Both the position numbers and the translations under genes were made by a program. A DNA stretch of 64,000 nucleotides. Origin: Oryzobacter sp963834225. Its GTDB lineage: Bacteria; Actinomycetota; Actinomycetes; Actinomycetales; Dermatophilaceae. The notes beneath the pieces are model-generated. The model was not told the origin of the DNA, ran no database searches, and saw only the letters and a list, made by a program, of their open reading frames with translations. Positions 8,599 through 18,531 of the stretch are shown piece after piece (positions within the stretch are counted from its first letter, which is position 1; each line of letters opens with the position of its first letter). Location: NCBI GenBank assembly GCA_963834225.1, contig CAWIAT010000009.1, positions 744,001 to 808,000 on the forward strand, given 5' to 3'.

Positions 8599-11500
8599 GA
8601 GTCCCCCCGCCGCAGCTCGGCGGCGACGTCGCTGCCGACCCGCCGCAGGACGAGGACTCCGACGACGGCGAGGACGACCGCCACGAGTCCGGCGAAGAGC
8701 CCGAGCGAGGTCCACGGCAGGTCGACGACGACCCCCGGGACCTGCCGGTGCCCGTCGCCCCCGACGAGGACCGGGACGACGGCCAGCGCCGACAGGACGC
8801 CGAGCACCAGGCCGACGACGACCGTGAGCACGACGACGGCCACCCGCTCGGCCTCGAGGCTGCGGCGGATGCGGCTCGGTGGCATCCCCAGCGCGAGGAG
8901 CACGGCGTTCTCCCGCCGTCGCTCGCGCCCGAGGGCGGCGGTCGTCGCGGCGAAGCCGACCGCCGCGAGGACGAGGGCCGCGGCCGTGACGAGGAGCATC
9001 GAGGCGCGCATCCCGGCGTTCACCGGGTTGGCGAGCCGCGCCTCGGCGACCTCGCTGCGGAGGGTGACCGCGGAGCCACCGGGGAGCCGCGCGCGTAGCG
9101 CCTCGGCGTCCAGGGGCCGCGCTGGGGCGAGCCACCACTCGGTCGGCTCGAGCACGCGGCTCGACAGGCGACGGTTCGCGGTCGGTGGCTCGGGCGTGGC
9201 GAGGACGGTCGGGAGGTCGATGACCACCGCACGGTCCGGGGTCGAGGCGGTGGGGACCGAGTCGACGAGGGCGACGACCTCGACGGGCAGCCGCCGGCCG
9301 CCGACGGTCAGCTCGATGCGCGAGCCCACCTCCAGGTTCGCGGCCGTGGCGACCGCGGTGGTCATGACGGCCGGGACGGTGTCGATCCGGGCCGCGAGCA
9401 CCGCGCTGGACAGCCCGCCGCCGGGTGAGGGGTGGTCGGCCAGCCGGTCGACTCCCGTCAGGTCGGCGCCCCCGGCGCGCGCCGACTCGACCACGAGCTG
9501 GACGGGCGCCCCGCCGACCGGGGTCGGCGCCAGGGTCGGTGGGAGCGAGCCGCCACCGACGATGACGCCGCGGCTCAGCGACCCGGAGACGCTCACCAGC
9601 TGCCACGGTCCGCCCCGCGGCCGTGGGAGCTCGATGGTGAGGTCCTCGGCGGTCACGGAGACGGCACCGAGGCGCAGCGTCGTCATCAGGCCGGACCCGT
9701 CGCGCAGGACGACCGACGTGGGCACGACGAACTGGGGGCTCGTGCCGTCGGGCGCCTCGAGTCGGATCCTCAGGGTCAGCGACGTCGCGTCGGCGGGCAC
9801 CGCGGGCGCCTCGAGCCGCGCCCGTCTCGACCCCAGGGTCCTCACGACGTCGGACCACTCCTGGCCGTCGAGGGTGTCGGGCCGGGGTTCGACGACCCCG
9901 GCCGCCGACGCGGCGTCGATGCCGAGGACGGTGATGTCGGTGACCGGGCCGATGCCCACCGTGTCGCGCAGGACCGGCATGACCCGGTCGACGCCGCCGG
10001 CCGCCTCGTCGAGGGCCGCCCCGACGGTGGGCAGCCGGTCGCCGACGAGCGCGCCCGTGACGACGCGCACCGGTCCACCGGTCTCGAAGCCCGACTGGTC
10101 CTCGACGGCCTGCTGCACCGTCGCCGAGTGCGACAGGGCCAGCGACCCCATCGAGACGGCCAGCAGGACGAGGAGCACGGTGCCCGACTGGCTCGCGAGC
10201 CGCCGGGACAGCTGCCACCCACCCCAGGCGACGTCGAGACCGGGTCGCTCGCTCGTCAGCCGGGCCACCTGGCCGGAGAGGAGCGGCAGCAGCCGGAGGC
10301 AGAGGACCGCGGTCCCCACGACGACGAGTGCGGGCGCCGCGATCGTCAGCGGGTCGGCGACGGTGGAGCCGGCGCCGTCGTACCGCCGCAGCTGGACGAC
10401 GCCGAGGATGCTCAGGCCGACGAGGACGACGTCGAGTCCCGAGGAGCCCAGCACCCGCATCATCCGCGCGGCGCCCCCACCACCCGAACCGGCACCGGCG
10501 CGGGCCCGCCCGACCCGCAGCGTCGTCGCCACGACGACCACCGTGGCCAGGACACCCATGACGAGCACCGACACCCAGGGCAGGGCCCCGGGTGAGGAGC
10601 CTGCGGAGAGCTCGCGGTCGGACAGCCCGGCGCCCCGCGCCACGGCACGGGCGAGGACCGGCGCGACGAGGAGGGACCCGAACGAGCCGACGGCGACGAC
10701 CGCCAGCGCGTCGGCGAGGGCCAGCGACGTGAGGCGGCCCGTGGAGGCACCGCGGGTGCGCAGCAGCCGGGTCTCGGGGTCGCGCAGGGCGGCGAGGAGG
10801 GCCGCCGCCACGACGAGGCTCGAGGTGCCGAGGACGACGAGGAGGACGGTGGGAGCGAGGAGCGCGGCGCGGACCCGGGCCTCGGACACGCTCGACCGCT
10901 CGACGATCGCCGGCAGCCGCGTCGCGACCCGGCCGTCGCGCAGGACCCGCTCCGCCGTGGCCCGGGCCCCCGTCGTCCCGATGCCGGCGAGGCGCTGGAG
11001 CCGGTCGACGACACCGTCGAGCCGAGCCTCGAAGGCGGCCAGCTCCGGTCCGCCCAGCCCCTCGACGACCGGTGTCCACCGCCAGCTCACCGTCGAGGCG
11101 CCGCCGAGCTCGCCGTCGAGGGCGCCCTCGCCGAGGACGAAGGGGCCGTAGGTCGTGAAGTCGGTGCGGACGATGCCGCTGCGCCCGAGCGGGTCGTCGG
11201 CCCAGAGACCTTCGTCGACCCCGGTCGGCGCGAGGACGCCGCTGACGACGACCTCGAGGGGTGGGGCGTCGCGGTCGATGAGGTCGGTGAGCCCGACCCG
11301 GTCGCCGACCGACAGCTCGAGGGCGCGAGCGACGTTCTCGGGGAGGGCGACCTCGACCGGAGCGCCCGCAGGTGCCGCGCCCGACGGCGGTGCCTCCGGC
11401 AGGGCGCCCTCGACGACGCGGGCCCGGCCGGCCAGCCCGTCGAGGTCAGCGAGGAGGACCCGGTCGGTGTCCGCGCCGCCGACGAGCCCCCGGGTCGTGG

Positions 11501-11780
11501 CGGTGCCGGTGCGGGTCAGGGCGGCCGCTCCCCCGGGGGCGACGGCGGCGCGGACCTTCGCGTCGATGGCGGCGAGCTCCCCGGGCCGCAGGCCGGCGGT
11601 CACGACGACCCCGCGCTGGTCGGCCGGGACGCCGAGCTCGGCACGCACCCCCGCGTCGGCGATCCCCACCGTCAGCAGCTGCAGCGTCGCGACGACGAGC
11701 ACCGAGGTGAGCACGGAGGTCGCCACGGCGACGAGTGCGGCCGGATGCGCTCCCACGCGACGCAGCAGGAGCGTCCTCAC
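8595..11780 (-). CDS. FtsX/MacB-like ABC transporter permease, first gene of operon
   Basis: 1061 residues in one open frame. It has an N-terminal TM (about 17-40), an extracellular domain, and a central TM cluster around residues 320-520, including LLAPTVLLVVLGTSSLVVAA and VSVLVMGVLATVVVVA. A second extracellular domain and a C-terminal FtsX bundle follow, ending with VAAELRRGDS. Two-FtsX-domain permeases of this size form the membrane part of MacB-type exporters. It opens the ABC operon; the 117 bases upstream separate it from treZ on the same strand and hold no promoter I can identify with confidence. No solute-binding or membrane-fusion protein is encoded nearby. Confidence 0.88.
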   Translation of the reverse strand: MRTLLLRRVGAHPAALVAVATSVLTSVLVVATLQLLTVGIADAGVRAELGVPADQRGVVVTAGLRPGELAAIDAKVRAAVAPGGAAALTRTGTATTRGLVGGADTDRVLLADLDGLAGRARVVEGALPEAPPSGAAPAGAPVEVALPENVARALELSVGDRVGLTDLIDRDAPPLEVVVSGVLAPTGVDEGLWADDPLGRSGIVRTDFTTYGPFVLGEGALDGELGGASTVSWRWTPVVEGLGGPELAAFEARLDGVVDRLQRLAGIGTTGARATAERVLRDGRVATRLPAIVERSSVSEARVRAALLAPTVLLVVLGTSSLVVAAALLAALRDPETRLLRTRGASTGRLTSLALADALAVVAVGSFGSLLVAPVLARAVARGAGLSDRELSAGSSPGALPWVSVLVMGVLATVVVVATTLRVGRARAGAGSGGGGAARMMRVLGSSGLDVVLVGLSILGVVQLRRYDGAGSTVADPLTIAAPALVVVGTAVLCLRLLPLLSGQVARLTSERPGLDVAWGGWQLSRRLASQSGTVLLVLLAVSMGSLALSHSATVQQAVEDQSGFETGGPVRVVTGALVGDRLPTVGAALDEAAGGVDRVMPVLRDTVGIGPVTDITVLGIDAASAAGVVEPRPDTLDGQEWSDVVRTLGSRRARLEAPAVPADATSLTLRIRLEAPDGTSPQFVVPTSVVLRDGSGLMTTLRLGAVSVTAEDLTIELPRPRGGPWQLVSVSGSLSRGVIVGGGSLPPTLAPTPVGGAPVQLVVESARAGGADLTGVDRLADHPSPGGGLSSAVLAARIDTVPAVMTTAVATAANLEVGSRIELTVGGRRLPVEVVALVDSVPTASTPDRAVVIDLPTVLATPEPPTANRRLSSRVLEPTEWWLAPARPLDAEALRARLPGGSAVTLRSEVAEARLANPVNAGMRASMLLVTAAALVLAAVGFAATTAALGRERRRENAVLLALGMPPSRIRRSLEAERVAVVVLTVVVGLVLGVLSALAVVPVLVGGDGHRQVPGVVVDLPWTSLGLFAGLVAVVLAVVGVLVLRRVGSDVAAELRRGDS

Positions 11781-11897
11781 ACCACCCCGTCCTCCCCTGT
11801 GCTCGACCGGACCGGGCCACCCTAGTGGGGCGCCGGGGGCCGGTGCGCTCGCCCTTCGGGGTCGTCGCCGGATCGTGACCCGGGCAGCAGGGGCCGG

Positions 11898-13778
11898 TCA
11901 GGCGAGCGCGACGACCGCCGCGGCGTCGGCCGGGAGGGTGACGCCCGTGCCCGAGACCGCCGTCGCGTCGAGGTCCCACGCGAGGAGGACCGCGCCGGCA
12001 CCGGTGAGGGGGACCTCGCGCTCCGCCGCCCCGAGGTTGGCCACCACGGCGTACGGAGCCCGGCCGGCAGGCCGGTGCTCGAGGACGACCCATGCCTCGG
12101 CGTCGTCGGCGCGCACGGCGACGTCGGCGAACCGGGTCGGCTGGTCGCCGAGGAGGACGCGGCGCAGGGCGGTGCACGCCGAGTACCAGCGGAGGACGCG
12201 CGCATGGGGAGCGTCGTCGACCTCCTCCCAGCGCAGGACCGAGCGGTCGCGCGTGTCCGGGTCCTGCGGGTCGGGCACCCCGTCGGCGGCCCAGCCGTGC
12301 GAGCCGAACTCGGCGCGGCGGCCCTCGCGGACGGCCTCGATGAGCCAGTCCTCCTCGAACCCGGTGAAGAACTGCCACGGCGTGGAGGCGGCCCACTCCT
12401 CGCCCATGAACAGCATCGGCGTCGTCGGGGCGAGGAGGTACAGGGCCGCACCGGCGGCCTGCCGGCCGGGAGCGATGGTGGCCGAGATGCGGTCGCCGAC
12501 AGCCCGGTTGCCGACCTGGTCGTGCGTCTGGAGGTAGCCGAGGAGGCGGCGGGCGTCGAGGTGCTCGCGGTCGACGGGCGCGCCCCACGCACGGTCGCGG
12601 AAGCTGCTGTGCGACCCGTCGTGGAGGAAGCCGTGGGTGAGGACCTTCGCGAGGACGGCGAGCGGCCCAGCCTCGTCGCGGCCCTTTCCCCCGGCGAAGT
12701 CGGCGTAGTACCCCTGAGCCTCCCCGGTGAGTGCGACGTGGAGGGCGTGGTGGACGTCGTCGTCCCACTGCGCCGTCATCCCCCGGCCGCCCTCGCCGGT
12801 GGGCGTCACCATCATCGTGTCGTTGAGGTCGCTCTCCGCAACGAGGTCGAGGGGGCGGCCGAGCTCGGCGGCCAGACCCGTGACGGCGTCGGAGAGCTCG
12901 GCGAGGTAGTGCCGCGAAGAGGAGTCCTTGAGCTCGTGGACGGCGTCGAGGCGCATGGCGTCGACGTGGAAGTCGCGGAACCAGCGCAGCACGCTGTCGA
13001 CGAGGAAGCCGCGGACGTGGTCGGCGCCGGCGTCGTCGAGGTTGACGGCGGCGCCCCACGGCGTGTGGTGCTCCGTCGTGAAGTACGGACCGAAGCGCGA
13101 GAGGTAGTTCCCGCTCGCGCCGAGGTGGTTGTGCACGACGTCGAGGGCGACGCCGAGGCCGCGCGCGTGGCAGGCGTCGACGAAGCGCTGGAGCGCCTCG
13201 GGCCCGCCGTAGCCGTCGTGGACCGCGTACAGGTCGACGCCGTCGTAGCCCCAGCCCCACCGACCGGGGAAGGCGACGAGCGGCATCAGCTCGACGACGT
13301 CGACGCCGAGGGCCACGAGGTGGTCGAGCCGCTCGGCGGCCGCGTCGAGGGTGCCCTGCTGCGTGAAGGTGCCGACGTGCAGCTCGTAGACGACCCCGCC
13401 GAGGACGCCGTGGCCGTCGCGCGGGCCGGGCCAGTCGTCGTCGGTCCAGCCGAAGCGGGCCGGGTCGAAGGACCGGCTCGGGCCGTGGACGCCCTCGGGC
13501 TGCCAGGCGCTGCGCGGGTCGGGCAGGGCCGGCTCGGCGCCGTCGAGGACGAAGGCGTAGTCCAGGGTCGCGCCCTCGAGGTCGGCCGGGGGCTCCCACC
13601 GCCACCACCCGTCGCCGACGGAGGTCATCTCGTCGCGGCGCACCTGCGGTGACCTGTCGGTCGACTCCGGGACGGGCGACCAGTCGACGGCGACGTGCTC
13701 GGCGAGCGGCGCCCAGACCTCGAGGGGGGCGCGCCCGGCACCCGGGCGGTGGACGGCGTGCAGCTCGGCGCCGCTCAT
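11898..13778 (-). CDS. treZ: Malto-oligosyltrehalose trehalohydrolase (TreZ)
   Basis: 626 residues. It cleaves the glycosidic bond next to the terminal trehalosyl unit made by TreY, releasing trehalose. An N-terminal carbohydrate-binding module (WAPLAEHVAVDW) precedes a GH13 barrel. The nucleophile is Asp near 277 (DAMRLDAVHEL), the acid/base Glu near 315 (LVAESDLND), and a conserved HDQVGN lies near 420. A C-terminal beta domain ends the protein. The ATG at 13778 overlaps the treY stop (ATGA), making the order treX-treY-treZ on the minus strand. No signal peptide; cytosolic. Assignment is secure from order and motifs. Confidence 0.95.
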   Translation of the reverse strand: MSGAELHAVHRPGAGRAPLEVWAPLAEHVAVDWSPVPESTDRSPQVRRDEMTSVGDGWWRWEPPADLEGATLDYAFVLDGAEPALPDPRSAWQPEGVHGPSRSFDPARFGWTDDDWPGPRDGHGVLGGVVYELHVGTFTQQGTLDAAAERLDHLVALGVDVVELMPLVAFPGRWGWGYDGVDLYAVHDGYGGPEALQRFVDACHARGLGVALDVVHNHLGASGNYLSRFGPYFTTEHHTPWGAAVNLDDAGADHVRGFLVDSVLRWFRDFHVDAMRLDAVHELKDSSSRHYLAELSDAVTGLAAELGRPLDLVAESDLNDTMMVTPTGEGGRGMTAQWDDDVHHALHVALTGEAQGYYADFAGGKGRDEAGPLAVLAKVLTHGFLHDGSHSSFRDRAWGAPVDREHLDARRLLGYLQTHDQVGNRAVGDRISATIAPGRQAAGAALYLLAPTTPMLFMGEEWAASTPWQFFTGFEEDWLIEAVREGRRAEFGSHGWAADGVPDPQDPDTRDRSVLRWEEVDDAPHARVLRWYSACTALRRVLLGDQPTRFADVAVRADDAEAWVVLEHRPAGRAPYAVVANLGAAEREVPLTGAGAVLLAWDLDATAVSGTGVTLPADAAAVVALA

Positions 13779-16237
13779 CCGGCCGCCGCCACGAGGAGCG
13801 CGACCGGGCGGTCGACGAGGAGGTCGGCGAGCCGCACTCCCGACCCGTCGGTGTCGACGTCGCGCTCGGACAGCACGTCGCGCCACCGGCCGGCGGGCAC
13901 CTCGACCGTCGCGTCGCCGAAGCCACCGGCCTCGGCGAGCAGCCCCGCCGCGCGGGTGGCCACCGTGACGGCGCGGGGCCCGTCGGCGTCCCCGCGGACG
14001 AACGCCAGCGCGTGCTCGGAGGACGTCGCACACCCGGCGTAGGTGGTCGTCGGGCCGACGAAGGCCTCGGGGTGGTCGCGCCGCACCCGTAGGGCCCGCG
14101 TGGTGACCCGCAGCTTCTCGTCGTCGAGGTCGAAGGCGGGCTCGTCGGCGAGGACCCGGCCCAGGCGCACGCCGAGGTCGGTCCAGTCGACGGGACGACG
14201 GTTGTCGGGGTCGACGAGCGAGAGCGCGACGACCTCGCAACCCTGGTAGACGTCGGGGACGCCCGGCATCGTCAGCTGGACGAGCTTCTGGGCGAGGACC
14301 GTGGCCCGCACGGACGGCTCGTGCGCCAGCATCCAGGAGTCGAGGTGCTTCTGGATCGCGCTGTCGTGCAACAGGTTTCGCGCGAAGCCGACGACGGCCT
14401 CCTCGTAGGCGGTGTCGCCGTCGACCCAGGCCGTGTGGACCTTGGCCTCACGCACGGCCTTGAGGAGGTACTCCTCGATCCTGGCGCCGGTGATCGGCCA
14501 GGTGCCGACGAGGGTCTGCCAGACGAGGTACTCGGTCGGGTCGTCGAGCCCGTCGAGGCGGTGCTCTGTCGCGAGCGCGCGTGCCTCCGCGAGCCAGGTC
14601 GCCCAGCCCTCGCCGTCCTCGGCGAGCGGGACGAGGCGGGCCCGGACGTCCTCGGAGCGCTTCGTGTCGTGGGTGGTCAGCGTCGTCATCGAGGTGGGCC
14701 ACCGCTGCGCCTGCTCGGCGCACCACGCGTGGAACTCGTCGGTGCCGATCGACGGGTGGTCGGGGTGCCCGCCGACCTCGTTCGCGCCCGCGAGGCGGAA
14801 CCAGCGGTAGTACGCGGTGTCCTCGATGCCCTTGGCCATGACGGGTCCGCACGTCTGCTGGAAGCGCAGCCGGAACTCGTCGGCCGCCGGCCCGCTGTCG
14901 ACCTGCGCCTCGGGCAGGTGCCCGCCGAGGACGAGGCGGACGACGACCTCGAGGGCGTCGTGGTCGCTCGGCGCGAGGATCCCGCGCGCCCGCTCGGCCG
15001 CCCCCTCGACGACGGCGGCCTGCTCGGGGTCGACGCCCCGGCCGGGGACGACGTAGGCGCGGTAGCGGTCCATCGAGACGAGCAGCGCCTCGAGGGCGCG
15101 GCGCAGCGCCGAGACGTCCGACCCCACGAGGACGCGGCGAACGAGCCGCATCAGCCGGTCGACCTCGGCCGCCTGGACGTCGTCGACGACGAGCCGCTTC
15201 GCGTCGGTCACGACCTCGGCGAGGGACAGGCGGTCGGGGGCGGCCTGCGCCCAGAGCCGGTCGAGGGCCGGGAGGCCGGCCGTGGGGGTGAGCACCTGCT
15301 GGACGCGCAGCAGGGCGTCGTACCCGGTCGTGCCGGCGCACCGCCAGCTGTCGGGGAGGCGCTCCTCGCCCTCGAGGATCTTCTCGGCGACGACCCACGC
15401 GTCACCGGTGGCGTCGGCGAGCCGCTCGAGGTAGCCGCCGGGGTCGGCAAGGCCGTCGGGGTGGTCGATCCGGAAGCCGTCGACGGCCCCGTGCCCGTGG
15501 AGCGCGAGGAGCAGGGCGTGCGTGGCCATGAAGACGACGGGGTCCTCGACGCGCACCGCGACGAGGGAGGTGACGTCGAAGAAGCGCCGGTAGTTGAGGG
15601 CGTCGCCGGCCTCGCGCCAGCTCGAGAGCCGGTACGCCTGGGCCTCGACGAGCTGCGCCAGCGGGAGCTCCTCGGTCCCCGGTGCCACCGGGAACTCGTG
15701 CGCGTAGTAGCGCAGGACATGGTCGTGGCCCGTGGGGCCGCCGTCGTCGGCGAGGGCGAGCTCGCCCTCCTCGACGGCCGCCTCGAGGGTGCCGCCGAGC
15801 ACCGGCATGAGGATGCGGTCGTCCTCGGCCACCCAGTCGACGTCGAACCAGCCGGCGTAGGGACTGCGCCGGCCGTCGCGCAGCAGCGACCAGAACGGCG
15901 CGTTGAGGTGCGCCGGCTCGGGGACGGTCATGTGGTTCGGCACGACGTCGACGATGATCCCGAGCCCGTGCTCGCGGCAGGAGGCCACGAGCCGGTCGAA
16001 CGCGTCCTGGCCGCCGGCCTCCTCGCTGATCCGGGTGTGGTCGAGGACGTCGTAGCCGTGCGCCGAACCCGGCGCCGCCTGGAGGATCGGGGACAGGTAG
16101 ACGTGCGAGACCCCCAGGGAGGCGAGGTAGCCGACGTGCTCGGCCGCGGCGTCGAAGCCGAAGCCGGCGTGGACCTGGAGTCGGTACGTCGCCGTGGGGA
16201 CGACGCGGCCGGGGTCCGGACGGTGGGTGGTCGTCAT
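13775..16237 (-). CDS. treY: Malto-oligosyltrehalose synthase (TreY)
   Basis: About 820 residues. It isomerises the reducing-end alpha-1,4 bond of maltodextrins to the alpha,alpha-1,1 bond of trehalose. GH13 features: TATYRLQVHAGFGF at the start, VVPNHM for region I, nucleophile Asp near 258 in DGFRIDHPDGL and Glu near 282 in VVAEKILEGEE. The ATG at 16237 lies two bases past the treX stop; a GTG at 16243 that overlaps the stop as GTGA would add two residues and is nearly as likely. It is sandwiched between treX and treZ with overlapping ends, so the three are made together. It is typical of the glycogen-to-trehalose route in actinobacteria. Confidence 0.95.
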   Translation of the reverse strand: MTTTHRPDPGRVVPTATYRLQVHAGFGFDAAAEHVGYLASLGVSHVYLSPILQAAPGSAHGYDVLDHTRISEEAGGQDAFDRLVASCREHGLGIIVDVVPNHMTVPEPAHLNAPFWSLLRDGRRSPYAGWFDVDWVAEDDRILMPVLGGTLEAAVEEGELALADDGGPTGHDHVLRYYAHEFPVAPGTEELPLAQLVEAQAYRLSSWREAGDALNYRRFFDVTSLVAVRVEDPVVFMATHALLLALHGHGAVDGFRIDHPDGLADPGGYLERLADATGDAWVVAEKILEGEERLPDSWRCAGTTGYDALLRVQQVLTPTAGLPALDRLWAQAAPDRLSLAEVVTDAKRLVVDDVQAAEVDRLMRLVRRVLVGSDVSALRRALEALLVSMDRYRAYVVPGRGVDPEQAAVVEGAAERARGILAPSDHDALEVVVRLVLGGHLPEAQVDSGPAADEFRLRFQQTCGPVMAKGIEDTAYYRWFRLAGANEVGGHPDHPSIGTDEFHAWCAEQAQRWPTSMTTLTTHDTKRSEDVRARLVPLAEDGEGWATWLAEARALATEHRLDGLDDPTEYLVWQTLVGTWPITGARIEEYLLKAVREAKVHTAWVDGDTAYEEAVVGFARNLLHDSAIQKHLDSWMLAHEPSVRATVLAQKLVQLTMPGVPDVYQGCEVVALSLVDPDNRRPVDWTDLGVRLGRVLADEPAFDLDDEKLRVTTRALRVRRDHPEAFVGPTTTYAGCATSSEHALAFVRGDADGPRAVTVATRAAGLLAEAGGFGDATVEVPAGRWRDVLSERDVDTDGSGVRLADLLVDRPVALLVAAAG

Positions 16238-16239
16238 GC

Positions 16240-18390
16240 TCACGCCCTGGTCGTCGTCGAGGCTCCCGCTGGCACGGTGGGGACCTCGCGCTGGTCGCGC
16301 AGGACGACGACGGAGCGCGCCTGCACGAGGAGCTCGCTGCGCGGGGCGTGCCAGTCGGGGTCGACGACCTCGACCGCGGTGTCGATCTCGGCGACCCACC
16401 GCTCGCCGAACTCCTCGCCCGGCAGGGTGAAGGTGTGGTCCTCGTGGTCACCGTTGAACAGGACGAGGAAGTCGTCGTCCTGGATGCGGCGGCCGCGCGA
16501 GTCGGGGGTGGGGATGGCGCCGCCGTTGAGGAAGACCATGACGCGCTTGGCGTCACCGTCGCTCCAGGCGTCCTCGCCCATCGTCTCGCCGGAGGGCTGG
16601 AGCCAGGCGATGTCGCCCATGTCGGACTGCCCACCGTGGTCGGCGCTGCCGGCGAAGAACCGGCGGCGGCGGAACACCGCGTGGTTGCGCCGCAGGGTGG
16701 TGAGCGCGGCGGTGAAGGCGAGCAGCTCCTTCTGGTCCTCGCCGAGGTCCCAGTCGACCCACGACAGCTCGTTGTCCTGGCAGTAGACGTTGTTGTTGCC
16801 CTGCTGGGTGCGGCCGATCTCGTCGCCGTGGGCGATCATCGGCACGCCCTGGCTCAGCAGGAGGGTGGTGAGGAAGTTGCGCTGCTGGCGCAGGCGCAGG
16901 GCCGAGACCTCGGGGTCGTCGGTCGGGCCCTCGGCGCCGCAGTTCCACGACCGGTTGTGGCTCTCGCCGTCACGGCCGCCCTCGCCGTTGGCCTCGTTGC
17001 GCTTCTCGTTGTACGACACCAGGTCGCGCAGGGTGAAGCCGTCGTGGGCGGTGACGAAGTTGATGCTCGCGATCGGCTTGCGGCCGCTGTGCTCGTAGAG
17101 GTCGCTCGAGCCGGTGATCCGGGAGGCGAACTCGGCGAGCGTGCTCGGCTCACCGCGCCAGAAGTCGCGCACCGTGTCGCGGTACTGCCCGTTCCACTCG
17201 GTCCACAGCGGGGGGAAGTTGCCGACCTGGTAGCCGCCGTCGCCGACGTCCCAGGGCTCGGCGATGAGCTTGACCTGGGAGATCACCGGGTCCTGCTGGA
17301 TGAGGTCGAAGAACGCCGAGAGCTTGTCGACCTCGTGGAACTGGCGGGCCAGCGTGGCGGCGAGGTCGAAGCGGAAGCCGTCGACGTGCATCTCGGTCAC
17401 CCAGTACCGCAACGAGTCCATGATGAGCTGGAGGACGTGCGGGTGCCGCATCAGCAGGCTGTTCCCGGTGCCCGTCGTGTCGTAGTAGTGCTCCTTGGTG
17501 TCGTCGACGAGGCGGTAGTACGCCGCGTTGTCGATGCCCTTGAAGCACAGCGTGGGGCCGAACTCGTTGCCCTCGGCCGTGTGGTTGTAGACGACGTCGA
17601 GGATGACCTCGATGTTCGCCTCGTGCAGCGCCTTGACCATCGCCTTGAACTCGGTGACCTGCTCGCCGCGCTTCCCGCGGGCGAAGCCGTTGTGCGGTGC
17701 GAGGAAGCCGATGGTGTTGTAGCCCCAGTAGTTCGTCAGGCCACGGTCCTGCAGCGAGGTGTCGTCGACGAACTGGTGCACCGGCATCAGCTCGAGGGCC
17801 GTCACGCCCAGGGTGGTCAGGTGGTCGATGATCGCCGGGTGGGCGATGCCCGCGTAGGTGCCTCGGACCTCCTCGGGGACCTCGGGGTGGGTCATCGTCA
17901 GGCCCTTGACGTGCGCCTCGTAGATGACGGTCTCGTGGTACTCGTGGCGCGGCGGTCGGTCGTGGCCCCAGTCGAAGTACGGGTTGATGACGACGCTGAG
18001 CATCGTCTTGCCGAGGCTGTCGTCGGTGTTGCGCTTCTTGGGGTTCTTGAAGCTGTAGGAGAACAGCGACTGGTCGTTGCTCACCTGGCCCTCGATGGCC
18101 TTGGCGTACGGGTCGAGGAGGAGCTTGCTCGGGTCGCAGCGGTGGCCCTGGGTCGGCTCGTACGGGCCGTGGACCCGGTACCCGTAGCGCTGCCCGGGCT
18201 GGACGCCCGGGATGTAGGCGTGCCAGACGAAGCCGTCGACCTCGGGCAGGTCGATGCGCGTCTCGGCGCCGTCGTCGTCGACGAGGCACAGCTCGACGCG
18301 CTCCGCGACCTCGCTGAACAGGGCGAAGTTGACGCCGCTGCCGTCGTAGGTGGCGCCGAGGGGGTACGCCGTTCCGGGCCAGATCTCCAA
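16240..18390 (-). CDS. glgX: Glycogen debranching enzyme (TreX/GlgX)
   Basis: 716 residues. It hydrolyses alpha-1,6 branches in glycogen to supply linear chains to TreY. An N-terminal CBM48 (LGATYDGSGVNFALFSE) is followed by a GH13_11 barrel with YEAHVKGLT, nucleophile Asp near 341 (DGFRFDLAATL), acid/base Glu near 377 (LIAEPWDVG) and HDGFTLRDL near 449. The start ATG sits just after TTGGAG. It is the first gene of the treXYZ operon; the 141 bases upstream should hold the promoter, although I cannot point to convincing -35/-10 boxes. The gene is often named treX in this context. Confidence 0.95.
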   Translation of the reverse strand: MEIWPGTAYPLGATYDGSGVNFALFSEVAERVELCLVDDDGAETRIDLPEVDGFVWHAYIPGVQPGQRYGYRVHGPYEPTQGHRCDPSKLLLDPYAKAIEGQVSNDQSLFSYSFKNPKKRNTDDSLGKTMLSVVINPYFDWGHDRPPRHEYHETVIYEAHVKGLTMTHPEVPEEVRGTYAGIAHPAIIDHLTTLGVTALELMPVHQFVDDTSLQDRGLTNYWGYNTIGFLAPHNGFARGKRGEQVTEFKAMVKALHEANIEVILDVVYNHTAEGNEFGPTLCFKGIDNAAYYRLVDDTKEHYYDTTGTGNSLLMRHPHVLQLIMDSLRYWVTEMHVDGFRFDLAATLARQFHEVDKLSAFFDLIQQDPVISQVKLIAEPWDVGDGGYQVGNFPPLWTEWNGQYRDTVRDFWRGEPSTLAEFASRITGSSDLYEHSGRKPIASINFVTAHDGFTLRDLVSYNEKRNEANGEGGRDGESHNRSWNCGAEGPTDDPEVSALRLRQQRNFLTTLLLSQGVPMIAHGDEIGRTQQGNNNVYCQDNELSWVDWDLGEDQKELLAFTAALTTLRRNHAVFRRRRFFAGSADHGGQSDMGDIAWLQPSGETMGEDAWSDGDAKRVMVFLNGGAIPTPDSRGRRIQDDDFLVLFNGDHEDHTFTLPGEEFGERWVAEIDTAVEVVDPDWHAPRSELLVQARSVVVLRDQREVPTVPAGASTTTRA

Positions 18391-18531
18391 GGGGGTGCCT
18401 TCCGTGTGTGGTCATTCGCAGACCAGCGACGGTGCTGGGCGCGCGCGGGCTCCCTCTCCGGGTACCCGCTGCAGTCCGGGTCAACCTACCGTCGCGGCCC
18501 GACGAGGCGAAAACGGCCGTCGAACCAGGAC

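Noticed and set aside
5758..11079. A 1773-codon open frame on the minus strand
   Set aside because: Apart from the permease region below 8598, the translation is Arg/Pro-rich low-complexity sequence antiparallel in phase to the upstream permease; high GC leaves such frames open. The true proteins are in the two permease frames.
7984..11151. Long plus-strand ORFs (over 1000 codons) opposite the permease genes
   Set aside because: They are antisense shadows of the two permeases, with no recognisable domain and biased Arg/Ser/Thr composition.
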